Program-made: the position numbers and the translations under genes
The notes under the pieces: generated by a model
Seen by the model: only the letters and a program-made list of their open reading frames with translations
The model's database searches: none
What the model was told of the DNA's origin: nothing
DNA from: a virus
Direction: 5' to 3' (one strand)
IMG/VR virus record: IMGVR_UViG_3300028025_001729
Location: 1 to 28,044 of that record
DNA: 28,044 nt
Shown here: piece by piece, positions 22,813 through 28,044 of the stretch
Layout: the number at the start of each line of letters is the position of its first letter
Position numbering within the stretch: position 1 is the stretch's first letter

Positions 22813-22994
22813 ACGAAGTTGAATTTGTTCTCCGCCGGATTCTAAAAGTCGGACACGAGTACGCAAAAGAGCAAAGCGCAACAAGAAACGACAATCCAGC
22901 TCTAGGACTCTACCGATACACCGCCCAGCTTCAACTACTCAATTACCTAGAAAATCAGTTCTTGGAAAGGACAATAAATGACAAGCAAGACTAA
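22809..22994 (+). CDS. hypothetical protein, 61 aa
   Basis: ATG 22809 is chosen over a longer in-frame start at 22689 because it overlaps the previous stop (ATGA) and the upstream part belongs to the membrane gene. Mostly helical, charged, with GLYRYTAQLQLLNYLENQFL. No family recognised. Confidence 0.65.
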   Translation: MNEVEFVLRRILKVGHEYAKEQSATRNDNPALGLYRYTAQLQLLNYLENQFLERTINDKQD

Positions 22995-23214
22995 CCCGGC
23001 AATCGAGTTCGGAAATGACGACTTCAATCCAAACCAATTCAGCTACCAGACTGCGCAACAGGACGGAATCCTTATGGGCCGTCTTCTAATGCGGGACGAA
23101 GTTCTTCGCCTAATCAAAGCAACGAACCCGGTTCCAACTAAAGCCGTAGCCAAGATTCTCGATCTAGTGGAAGGACTAAACGCAGATGTTTACGCTTCTG
23201 AAATTGCCCGTTGA
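22978..23214 (+). CDS. small helical protein, candidate member of a paralogous family
   Basis: 78 aa, overlaps the previous gene by 17 bases. After an acidic Asn-rich start, residues 25-70 read AQQDGILMGRLLMRDEVLRL and then AVAKILDLVEGLN, a helix-turn-helix-like two-helix layout shared with five or six small genes downstream. Function unknown. Confidence 0.65.
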   Translation: MTSKTNPAIEFGNDDFNPNQFSYQTAQQDGILMGRLLMRDEVLRLIKATNPVPTKAVAKILDLVEGLNADVYASEIAR

Positions 23215-23377
23215 AACTTTATCCGCTTACAACAAAGGACGGCGGGACGAACAAGCCGCAGTTGAAAATCTCTTAGAGTTTCTAACAATGAAGCAACTAC
23301 TAGACCCAGCAACTTTGAACCTGCTAATCGAAGAGCTATCAAAGATTGACCGCAGACCAAGAAAGGAATTGGAATGA
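23186..23377 (+). CDS. small helical protein, candidate member of a paralogous family
   Basis: 63 aa, ATG inside the end of the previous gene. It has AYNKGRRDEQAAVENLLEFL followed by a second helix LNLLIEELSKI and a basic tail. This is the same first-helix pattern as its neighbours (G-x3-(D/E)xx..LLE). Confidence 0.62.
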   Translation: MFTLLKLPVETLSAYNKGRRDEQAAVENLLEFLTMKQLLDPATLNLLIEELSKIDRRPRKELE

Positions 23378-23613
23378 ATTTCAGCGAAGAAGATTACGTC
23401 GTCGGAAGACTTGGAACCACCTATCGAGCTATAGACGTTTACGAAGACGGCAAGTACGTAGGGAAAGGATTAGAGCAAGAACGCATTATCAAGTTGCTAG
23501 AGAACTGGGAATGTGAAAACGAGATGTGCTACTGCACTTTTTATCGTGAGCCAGACCGCCATTGTAAAACTGCGCTAGAGCTAATCGAACTAATCAAAGG
23601 AGAGCAAAGGTGA
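23374..23613 (+). CDS. small protein, family member with a Cys cluster
   Basis: 79 aa, ATGA overlap. The helix GKYVGKGLEQERIIKLLENW is followed by a loop with four Cys (CENEMCYC ... HC) and then ALELIELIKGEQR. The pattern ERIIKLLE plus a late ELI..IK helix is typical of many small actinophage proteins. The Cys cluster could hold a metal. Confidence 0.68.
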   Translation: MNFSEEDYVVGRLGTTYRAIDVYEDGKYVGKGLEQERIIKLLENWECENEMCYCTFYREPDRHCKTALELIELIKGEQR

Positions 23614-23897
23614 GCTGGAAAGACGAAGACGAAGTGACAACCACTTACGGAACGATTCAACAAGTCAAACAGGAAAACTATATCCGTGGTTTTTATGACG
23701 GACTCGACAAGAAGCTAACTAACAACACCGCTTACACCGACGGATTCAAAGCCGGGCAACGCAACGAACGAGAGTATCTTCTCAGCTTCGTCGAAGACCA
23801 CGAAGGAATTCCAATCGTCGTCCAAGACCTAATAGACGAAATAAACGGACGCTACAAAAAAGAAATGAACGACCTATTGAAAGGAATGGGACTATGA
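23610..23897 (+). CDS. small helical protein, family member (duplicated motif)
   Basis: 95 aa, GTG start overlapping the previous stop (GTGA). It has two G-x3-G elements, YIRGFYDGLDKKL and YTDGFKAGQRNEREYLLSFV, then a second helix DLIDEINGRYKK, suggesting an internal duplication of the motif found once in its neighbours. Function unknown. Confidence 0.66.
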   Translation: MSWKDEDEVTTTYGTIQQVKQENYIRGFYDGLDKKLTNNTAYTDGFKAGQRNEREYLLSFVEDHEGIPIVVQDLIDEINGRYKKEMNDLLKGMGL

Positions 23898-24097
23898 CTA
23901 AGGCAGTCGCTAAGAACAAATACGCAGGATACACCAAAGGACAAATGGAGCAGCGCGAGCGGATTCTCCAAATGCTCGAAGAAGAGATTCAGCGCTTCGA
24001 GAAGCACCCTTACAAGCTAGGTTCCTTTGACACGCACGGAATCTATCTCGGGCTAAAAATCGCACACCTACACGTAAAGGAAATGAAATGGACTTAG
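23894..24097 (+). CDS. small helical protein, family member
   Basis: 67 aa, ATGA overlap with the previous stop. YTKGQMEQRERILQMLEEEI is a clear copy of the family helix, with an HPY loop and a second helix ending in KEMKW. Function unknown. Confidence 0.66.
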   Translation: MTKAVAKNKYAGYTKGQMEQRERILQMLEEEIQRFEKHPYKLGSFDTHGIYLGLKIAHLHVKEMKWT

Positions 24098-24213
24098 AAA
24101 CGAAACTAGACCTTCTGCTAATTGAGCTAGAAACTTACGCCGATATGATCAAGCAACTAGAAAGGGATATGGTGGCGTTCAATGAATGGCTTCAGACCGA
24201 ACTCGAAGGATAA
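24088..24213 (+). CDS. small acidic coiled-coil protein, 41 aa
   Basis: ATG 24088 lies within the end of the previous gene and has AAAGGAA upstream. The product is acidic (DLETKLDLLLIELETY) with heptad-like Leu and ends in ELEG. No family recognised. It overlaps the next gene by 32 bases. Confidence 0.55.
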   Translation: MDLETKLDLLLIELETYADMIKQLERDMVAFNEWLQTELEG

Positions 24214-24373
24214 GAAAGAGCGCAAGCTAACGTTCGCATTCGCCCGGGGCTATCACCGCGCGACAATTGCGGAGCGGGAAAGAATAATCGCCGACCTACT
24301 CAAAGACGCAGTAGTAATTACCAACGTGGACGTTGAGATTCTAGAAAGGATTGTTGAAATTGTCGAAGGCTAA
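24182..24373 (+). CDS. small helical protein, family member
   Basis: 63 aa. A basic start (NSKDKKERK) is followed by FARGYHRATIAERERIIADL and a second helix EILERIVEIV, matching the family pattern of a Gly-turn, ERERI and a final hydrophobic helix. Function unknown. Confidence 0.62.
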   Translation: MNGFRPNSKDKKERKLTFAFARGYHRATIAERERIIADLLKDAVVITNVDVEILERIVEIVEG

Positions 24374-24473
24374 GCACCGCGGAAAAAGGAAACCGTTTTA
24401 TCTTCGTCGGCAGCTTCTTTGGCTCCGATACCGGATTCGTCTATTCGTAATTGACAGACGCAAACGTGGCTAA
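24360..24473 (+). CDS. very basic small protein, 37 aa (tentative)
   Basis: TTG at 24360 follows GAAAGGA by about 10 bases and overlaps the stop of the preceding gene by 14. The product has about 16 Arg/Lys in 37 residues with aromatic and Leu residues between, no Cys. Such peptides often bind nucleic acid or membranes. Support is only from position and composition. Confidence 0.42.
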   Translation: MSKAKHRGKRKPFYLRRQLLWLRYRIRLFVIDRRKRG

Positions 24474-24585
24474 AGCGCCAGAAATAGAATACGCTGGACT
24501 AGAACCCGAACTCGGGAACTTAGAACTTGATCTAGTAAGGGGACAAAATGCTAGAAGACCTAAAACCGCCGCTCAGAATTGGTAG
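24466..24585 (+). CDS. small acidic protein, 39 aa (tentative)
   Basis: GTG at 24466 overlaps the end of the basic peptide gene, and the frame ends 38 bases into the next gene. Acidic in the first half (Glu, Leu-rich), basic in the second. Ribosome site weak (CAGACGCAAAC). It fills the only gap in this part of the operon, but may be a chance frame. Confidence 0.38.
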   Translation: MAKAPEIEYAGLEPELGNLELDLVRGQNARRPKTAAQNW

Positions 24586-24763
24586 TTGCGCGGTTAGAAC
24601 TATTCGCAACAAGCTAGAAAAGAAAGACCAAGAAATCCTAGACGGAGCATTAGCAAACTCAGACTTCAACTCCGGGGCTTTAGCCCGTGAACTAAGCTCT
24701 AGGGGACTAAGAATCAGCGACGTTTCAATCCTGCGCCACCGGAAGAAAGAATGTTCTTGCTAG
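24548..24763 (+). CDS. small helix-turn-helix protein with Cys/His ends
   Basis: 71 aa; ATG 24548 after AAGGGGACAAA (AAGGGG). C14 near the start and CSC at the end flank a helical core: KKDQEILDGALAN, FNSGALARELSSRGLRISDV and RHRKKECSC. A pattern of Cys, two helices and a terminal RHRxxxCxC is one I recall as frequent in actinophage genomes, probably a DNA-binding regulator; that identification is by memory of the pattern. Confidence 0.62.
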   Translation: MLEDLKPPLRIGSCAVRTIRNKLEKKDQEILDGALANSDFNSGALARELSSRGLRISDVSILRHRKKECSC

Positions 24764-25914
24764 ATAACCTAGAACCAGCTAAAAAAGTCGAACCAACTCC
24801 ATTCGGTCGCCCCGGCGTAATCTTTGACGGCTCCACCGGAGAAGCTACGACACCTTACGCCGAATCTCCCGCCAGCTTCGAAGAGTTTCTAGAAGCGGCT
24901 GGAATGAACCCCGAAGAGTTCGAAGTTATCGGAACTCCCCGGGTTAGCAAGTGGCAACAGAAAGAAGGCGGAGAATTCCTAACTTCTTTCCGATTCACTT
25001 TCCGCAAACGCACGTCTGGGATTGACCTTCCCTTGCTCTATGCCGAAGCTAAGCGAACTGTAAAAAAGAAGGGCAAATCTTTACAGGTTCCCAAAACCGA
25101 TAAAGCTTTGGTAATTCTTTGGTCAGACTTACAGGTAGGAAAAGTAGATCACCGCGGCGGAACCCTCCAACTAATTCAGCGCGTCGAAGAAACAACTACC
25201 CGGCTTATTCAACAAGTCAAGAAAGAAAAACCTTCGAAGGTTATCTTCTGCGACGTCGGAGACACTATCGAGAACTTCATAAACGCTAACGACGCTAACC
25301 AACTTTTTACGAACGACCTCTCAATTATGGAGCAAATAGACCTTGCGACGACTTTAGCTTGGACAACCCTGCGCTCTCTTTGCGAACACGTTCCAGAAAT
25401 CGTTTACTTATCCGTAGCTTCCAACCATTGTCAAATGCGAATAAACAAGCAACGAGTAGGAAAGGGAACCGACGACTGGGGAATCCATATCGGACGAACC
25501 CTAGCCCGGTTAGCTGGGGAAGTCGGTCTGCCAATCAAGTTCGTAGAGCCACAACCGCACGACGAATCTTTAGCTCTTGATATCTTCGACGACGGCTTCC
25601 ACGTTCTAGGGCTATGGCACGGACACCAATCACCGCGACCCGATCAAGTTCCGACTTGGTGGCGGCAACAAGCATTCGGTAATCAACCAGTAGCGGCAGC
25701 GACAATCGGAGTGAGCGGACACTTTCACCATTTGCGCGTAGTCGAGCTAGGTTCAACACCGCGCGGAACTTCTCGCTTCTGGGTACAGGCGGCGACTATG
25801 GACAACGGCTCCGGTTGGTGGAAGAGACAAGCGGGCGAAGATTCTCAGCCCGGACTTGTAACGTTCTTCTTAGAAAAGGGAATCGACTTTACCGGAACCG
25901 TCTACAAGCTCTAA
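24751..25914 (+). CDS. calcineurin-like metallophosphoesterase
   Basis: 387 aa, overlaps the previous gene by 13 bases. The metal-site motifs are in order: SDLQVGK (125-131; first motif D126-x-Q128 instead of DxH), VGDTIEN (169-175), SNHC (224-227; usually GNHE), HGH (290-292) and GHFHH (323-327). A leader of about 110 residues precedes the fold, including ESPASFEEFLEAAGMNPEEF, seen in similar phage enzymes. Such enzymes are often nucleases or nucleotide phosphodiesterases; which one is open. An exonuclease role with the recombination genes is plausible. Confidence 0.85.
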   Translation: MFLLDNLEPAKKVEPTPFGRPGVIFDGSTGEATTPYAESPASFEEFLEAAGMNPEEFEVIGTPRVSKWQQKEGGEFLTSFRFTFRKRTSGIDLPLLYAEAKRTVKKKGKSLQVPKTDKALVILWSDLQVGKVDHRGGTLQLIQRVEETTTRLIQQVKKEKPSKVIFCDVGDTIENFINANDANQLFTNDLSIMEQIDLATTLAWTTLRSLCEHVPEIVYLSVASNHCQMRINKQRVGKGTDDWGIHIGRTLARLAGEVGLPIKFVEPQPHDESLALDIFDDGFHVLGLWHGHQSPRPDQVPTWWRQQAFGNQPVAAATIGVSGHFHHLRVVELGSTPRGTSRFWVQAATMDNGSGWWKRQAGEDSQPGLVTFFLEKGIDFTGTVYKL

Positions 25915-25932
25915 AGAAAGGAAAGGGGAGAA

Positions 25933-26499
25933 ATGAAGATAGGAAGTTTATTCAGCGGATACGGCGGGTTAGACCTAGCCGTTAGCAAAATCACGGGCGC
26001 AGAAGTCGCGTGGCATTGTGAATGGGAAGAGGCTCCGAGCAAGGTTCTAGAAGCTCACTTCCCGGGCGTTCCAAACTATCGGGACGTTAGCAAGGTCGAT
26101 TGGGAAGCCGTCGAACCCGTGGATATTCTTACGGGCGGTTTTCCTTGTCAGGACTTATCCCTAGCGGGTAAGCGCGCAGGATTACAAGAAGGAACACGCT
26201 CCGGATTATGGTCGGAGTTTTACAAAGCAATTTCAATCATCAAACCAAAATTAGTAGTAATTGAAAACGTAAGGGGTTTACTAAGTGCCAAAGCAGATAG
26301 CGGAATGGAATACGGACCTGAAATTATGGACAAACTCAAAGGGCAACCAGCTCTTAGAGCATTGGGAGCCGTTCTTGGCGACTTGGCCGAAATCGGGTAT
26401 GACGCAAGGTGGACGGGCGTTCGAGCTTCCGACGCTGGAGCAGCTCACCAACGATTTAGAGTCTTTGTCGTCGCCTATCCTTCGAACTCCAGCAGCTAG
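25933..26499 (+). CDS. cytosine-5 DNA methyltransferase, catalytic (alpha) subunit
   Basis: 188 aa, about half the usual length. It carries motif I (SLFSGYGGLDLA, 5-16), motif IV with catalytic Cys72 (GFPCQDLS, 69-76), motif VI ENV (111-113) and motif VIII (HQRFRVF, 172-178), then stops after VVAYPSNSSS. It lacks the target-recognition domain and motifs IX-X, which are in 26285..27178 in another frame. ATG 25933 follows AAAGGGGAG. Needs the second polypeptide to be active. Probably methylates phage DNA against host restriction. Confidence 0.9.
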   Translation: MKIGSLFSGYGGLDLAVSKITGAEVAWHCEWEEAPSKVLEAHFPGVPNYRDVSKVDWEAVEPVDILTGGFPCQDLSLAGKRAGLQEGTRSGLWSEFYKAISIIKPKLVVIENVRGLLSAKADSGMEYGPEIMDKLKGQPALRALGAVLGDLAEIGYDARWTGVRASDAGAAHQRFRVFVVAYPSNSSS

Positions 26500-27178
26500 C
26501 GAAGCAGAACGCGGACATCAAACCGAATCCGTTGCTAGAGCTAGAGGCGGACAAGTAACCCTTAGCGGACAAATGAAGGAACTTTTTCCAACGCCGATAG
26601 TTAGCGATTGGAAGAATGGAATCAGTTCACCGGGGTATGGAATGAATTTACCTATGACCGCAAAGAGCCTTCTTCCGACAACAAGGGTAAGTATGGCTAA
26701 TGGCCCGACTCAAAAAGAAATAAAAGAAGGAAACCCAAAGAGCAGAATCGAAGTTGAAGTAATGCTCTTTCCTACTCCTAACACTATGGAACACAGAGAA
26801 ATAAAGACACCCGAACAAATTCAAGCTATGAAAGACAAGTCGCCGGGCGGATACCGTAATCTTCGAGAGTCAGTAGTAAACGAAATGCCCGAAACAAATT
26901 GGGGAAAGTTTGAACCAGCTATCCGACGCTGGGAACAGGTCTTAGGTAGACCATCTCCAGCACCGACCAAGCCCGACGGTAAGGACGGAGCGCACCGCCT
27001 AAGTTCTATGTTTACCGAATGGCTAATGGGATTACCTGAAGGCTGGATAACTGGGCTAGGACTAAAGCGTAACGACGAACTAAAGTTAGCGGGGAATGGA
27101 GTAGTTCCACAACAGGCGGAACTTGCTTTACGGCTACTATTGGAAGACGACAACTTGCTAGAGAAAATAAAGAAATGA
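26285..27178 (+). CDS. cytosine-5 DNA methyltransferase, target-recognition (beta) subunit
   Basis: 297 aa. GTG 26285 lies 8 bases after AAGGGG and 215 bases before the end of the catalytic gene, which it overlaps in another frame. Residues 31-50 (LATWPKSGMTQGGRAFELPT) and LRTPAAS (66-72) are the recurrent text of target-recognition regions in phage methyltransferases; LFPTP and FPTPIVSDWK follow. The C-terminus has WGKFEPAIRRWEQVLGRP (206-223), MFTEWLMGLPEGW (242-254) and motif X-like AGNGVVPQQ (269-277). So it supplies target recognition plus motifs IX-X. No catalytic Cys. A true protein, not a shadow: these motifs are conserved. Confidence 0.82.
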   Translation: MPKQIAEWNTDLKLWTNSKGNQLLEHWEPFLATWPKSGMTQGGRAFELPTLEQLTNDLESLSSPILRTPAASEAERGHQTESVARARGGQVTLSGQMKELFPTPIVSDWKNGISSPGYGMNLPMTAKSLLPTTRVSMANGPTQKEIKEGNPKSRIEVEVMLFPTPNTMEHREIKTPEQIQAMKDKSPGGYRNLRESVVNEMPETNWGKFEPAIRRWEQVLGRPSPAPTKPDGKDGAHRLSSMFTEWLMGLPEGWITGLGLKRNDELKLAGNGVVPQQAELALRLLLEDDNLLEKIKK

Positions 27179-27345
27179 AAGCACTAAAGCAATATCTAAG
27201 AGCCTTGAACCACGGTAAGGAATTAGAACGCCTAACCATTATCAATTGGCTAGAAGAAGTAGAACAGATAGACGCGTTCGGAGATACGGACGTCAAGGGT
27301 ATTATCGAAGCACTCAAAGAAGAGATACATAAACGAAGGGACTAG
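27175..27345 (+). CDS. small helical protein, probable distant family member
   Basis: 56 aa, ATGA overlap with the methyltransferase stop. It has HGKELERLTIINWLEEVEQI then DVKGIIEALKEEI, the same two-helix layout as the cluster at 22978-24373 (G..LER..I..LLE, then a final helix). Function unknown. Confidence 0.65.
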   Translation: MKALKQYLRALNHGKELERLTIINWLEEVEQIDAFGDTDVKGIIEALKEEIHKRRD

Positions 27346-27347
27346 AA

Positions 27348-27704
27348 ATGAATTGCGAGCGGTGCGGAATGGAAGTTAGCGAAGCGGCAGTAGAAAGAAG
27401 AAAGGCACGGGGAACCTATGACGGCAAATGCTCAGACTGCCGTAATGGAATGGCAACCGAAATCAAATACAACGGAACGGTCTGCCGTCCGTGGCGTGGA
27501 GAAGTGGACGAATTCTTCAACCCAATAGACAAGAACCTAAAGCTTTATCTTCCGGGCTTCAGGACTTGCTTACACAAAGACTGCGTAAACAAAGAACACA
27601 TAATAAAAGCCCCAAGCGATCTAGAGCTAGAGCGAAACGATATCAGCTACCGCACCGGATATCGAAGCCAGTATCAGGATTACGCTCGGGAGCTATCCGC
27701 CTAA
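27348..27704 (+). CDS. zinc-binding protein, paralogue of the gene at 20672
   Basis: 118 aa, AAGGGA 8 bases before ATG. Motifs in order: NCERCG, KCSDCR, IKYNGTVCRPWRGEVD, LPGFRTCLHKDCVNKEHI. The same motifs in the same order and spacing appear in 20672..20941, with an extra C-terminal tail here (ELERND ... ARELSA). The HxDCVNxxH end recalls treble-clef/HNH-like nucleases. Function not known. Confidence 0.78.
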   Translation: MNCERCGMEVSEAAVERRKARGTYDGKCSDCRNGMATEIKYNGTVCRPWRGEVDEFFNPIDKNLKLYLPGFRTCLHKDCVNKEHIIKAPSDLELERNDISYRTGYRSQYQDYARELSA

Positions 27705-27904
27705 TGCCTAGTCTGGGAAACGAAGCTACGGTAGCTGGAACCGAAGTTTGGCTAACGCCGCCGTACATTCTCGAAGCTCTTGGAGCGTTTGACTTAGACC
27801 CTTGCGCTTCCCTAGATCGTCCCGGGTTACTGCCACCGGGGGTCATAGGGGAGCGTTATCTATCTAAGGGCTTGTTGCTTCGGCGTCTGTTACAGCTTCT
27901 ATGA
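27704..27904 (+). pseudogene. phage adenine-N6 methyltransferase (Dam-like), N-terminus only
   Basis: The first ~42 residues read VWLTPPYILEALGAFDLDPC and then ASLDRP, the standard start of phage Dam-like N6-adenine methyltransferases (target of the fold being DPPY/NPPY downstream). After DRP at about 27823 the sequence becomes unrelated (GLLPPGVIG...) and stops at 27902-27904, so the catalytic motif is missing. The break coincides with CCCGGG at 27821-27826, and the following bases encode a gene on the other strand. The ATG shares one base with the previous stop. Either a genuine deletion or inversion, or an assembly join. Confidence 0.75.
27815..27846. other. probable inverted join
   Basis: The plus-strand methyltransferase frame is lost at or near the palindrome CCCGGG (27821-27826). 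From here on the coding sense is on the minus strand. On the minus strand, an ATG at 27846 begins MTPGGSNPG before reaching the same palindrome, which might be the start of the gene following HNH (for example terminase small subunit). That would make the right-hand end a reverse-complement copy of sequence from the genome's left end. Confidence 0.5.
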
Positions 27905-28044
27905 GCTGGAAGTAGTTCTGCGGTTGCTCCGTGAGCTGAAGCTTGAACGTGATCGGCTTCGAATGGGTCATTTTCTTTTTTTCCTTCTCCGCATAAGTGG
28001 CAAAGAATCGCATTCTCTCGGACTGCCCTAGCGCGAGCTGCGTA
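27856..28044 (-). CDS. HNH endonuclease, C-terminal 62 residues (partial, runs off the edge)
   Basis: Reading the minus strand from the right edge gives CHLCGEG, then EADHVQASAHGA, LLPAHRSCNRRRSNK and stop. This is the standard HNH layout: C-x2-C, DH-type first His, N-terminal-like Leu-Pro-x-His and C-N-x3 end. HNH genes usually sit next to the terminase small subunit at the genome end and help packaging. It lies on the opposite strand from all other late genes, which is abnormal. Confidence 0.87.
   Translation of the reverse strand, partial: YAARARAVRENAILCHLCGEGKKENDPFEADHVQASAHGATAELLPAHRSCNRRRSNKPLDR

Noticed and set aside
1-28044. tRNA genes, CRISPR arrays, insertion sequences, integrase or attachment sites
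   Set aside because: No cloverleaf-like sequences, spaced palindromic repeats, transposase or recombinase motifs were found by eye; small RNA genes could still be missed.

Overview
This window is most of the genome of a tailed, siphovirus-type phage. Its host is probably a Gram-positive actinobacterium: there is a WhiB-family iron-sulfur regulator (16442..16723, minus), frequent GTG/TTG starts, and recombination/replication genes of the types common in actinophages. The moderate GC, the glycine-rich tail adhesin and the adjacent small tail-protein family point towards an aquatic host, but that is inference. No integrase, excisionase, tRNA or CRISPR array was seen, so a lytic lifestyle is likely but not proven.

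Layout. 1..4038: end of a probable terminase large subunit, portal, a small beta-rich protein, a large multidomain prohead protease and a strong terminator. 4147..5322: HK97-type major capsid protein and a second terminator. 5417..7679: three sugar-metabolism genes (GT4 and GT2 glycosyltransferases, a cytidylyltransferase-like enzyme) inserted between capsid and connector genes. 7701..13584: connector, tail completion, major tail protein, tail-assembly chaperone with a -1 frameshift, terminator, neck protein, tape measure, minor tail protein. 13615..15262: tail-tip proteins including a polyglycine adhesin. 15262..16463: lysis cassette (three membrane proteins and an M23 endopeptidase). The only complete minus-strand gene is whiB-like.

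16773..21847 is the DNA module: YqaJ-type exonuclease, putative annealing protein, coiled-coil protein, Zn-ribbon protein, HNH-like and PD-(D/E)XK-like nucleases, winged-helix replication initiator with iteron-like repeats in its linker, a possible helicase-loader-like protein, SSB and RusA resolvase. A 190-base AT-rich gap with phased A-tracts precedes 22035..24763, a string of about fifteen tiny overlapping genes, several of them apparently paralogous. Then come a metallophosphoesterase, a cytosine-5 methyltransferase split over two genes that overlap by 215 bases in different frames, small proteins, and an adenine methyltransferase gene that breaks off at about 27821. The last ~200 bases carry an HNH endonuclease C-terminus on the opposite strand, which looks like an inverted join.

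Most genes overlap by a few bases (TAATG, ATGA), indicating long co-translated operons. The most remarkable features are the out-of-frame split methyltransferase, the family of small paralogues, the capsid-adjacent glycosylation genes, three terminator-plus-minus-10 composites, and two candidate replication/promoter structures.
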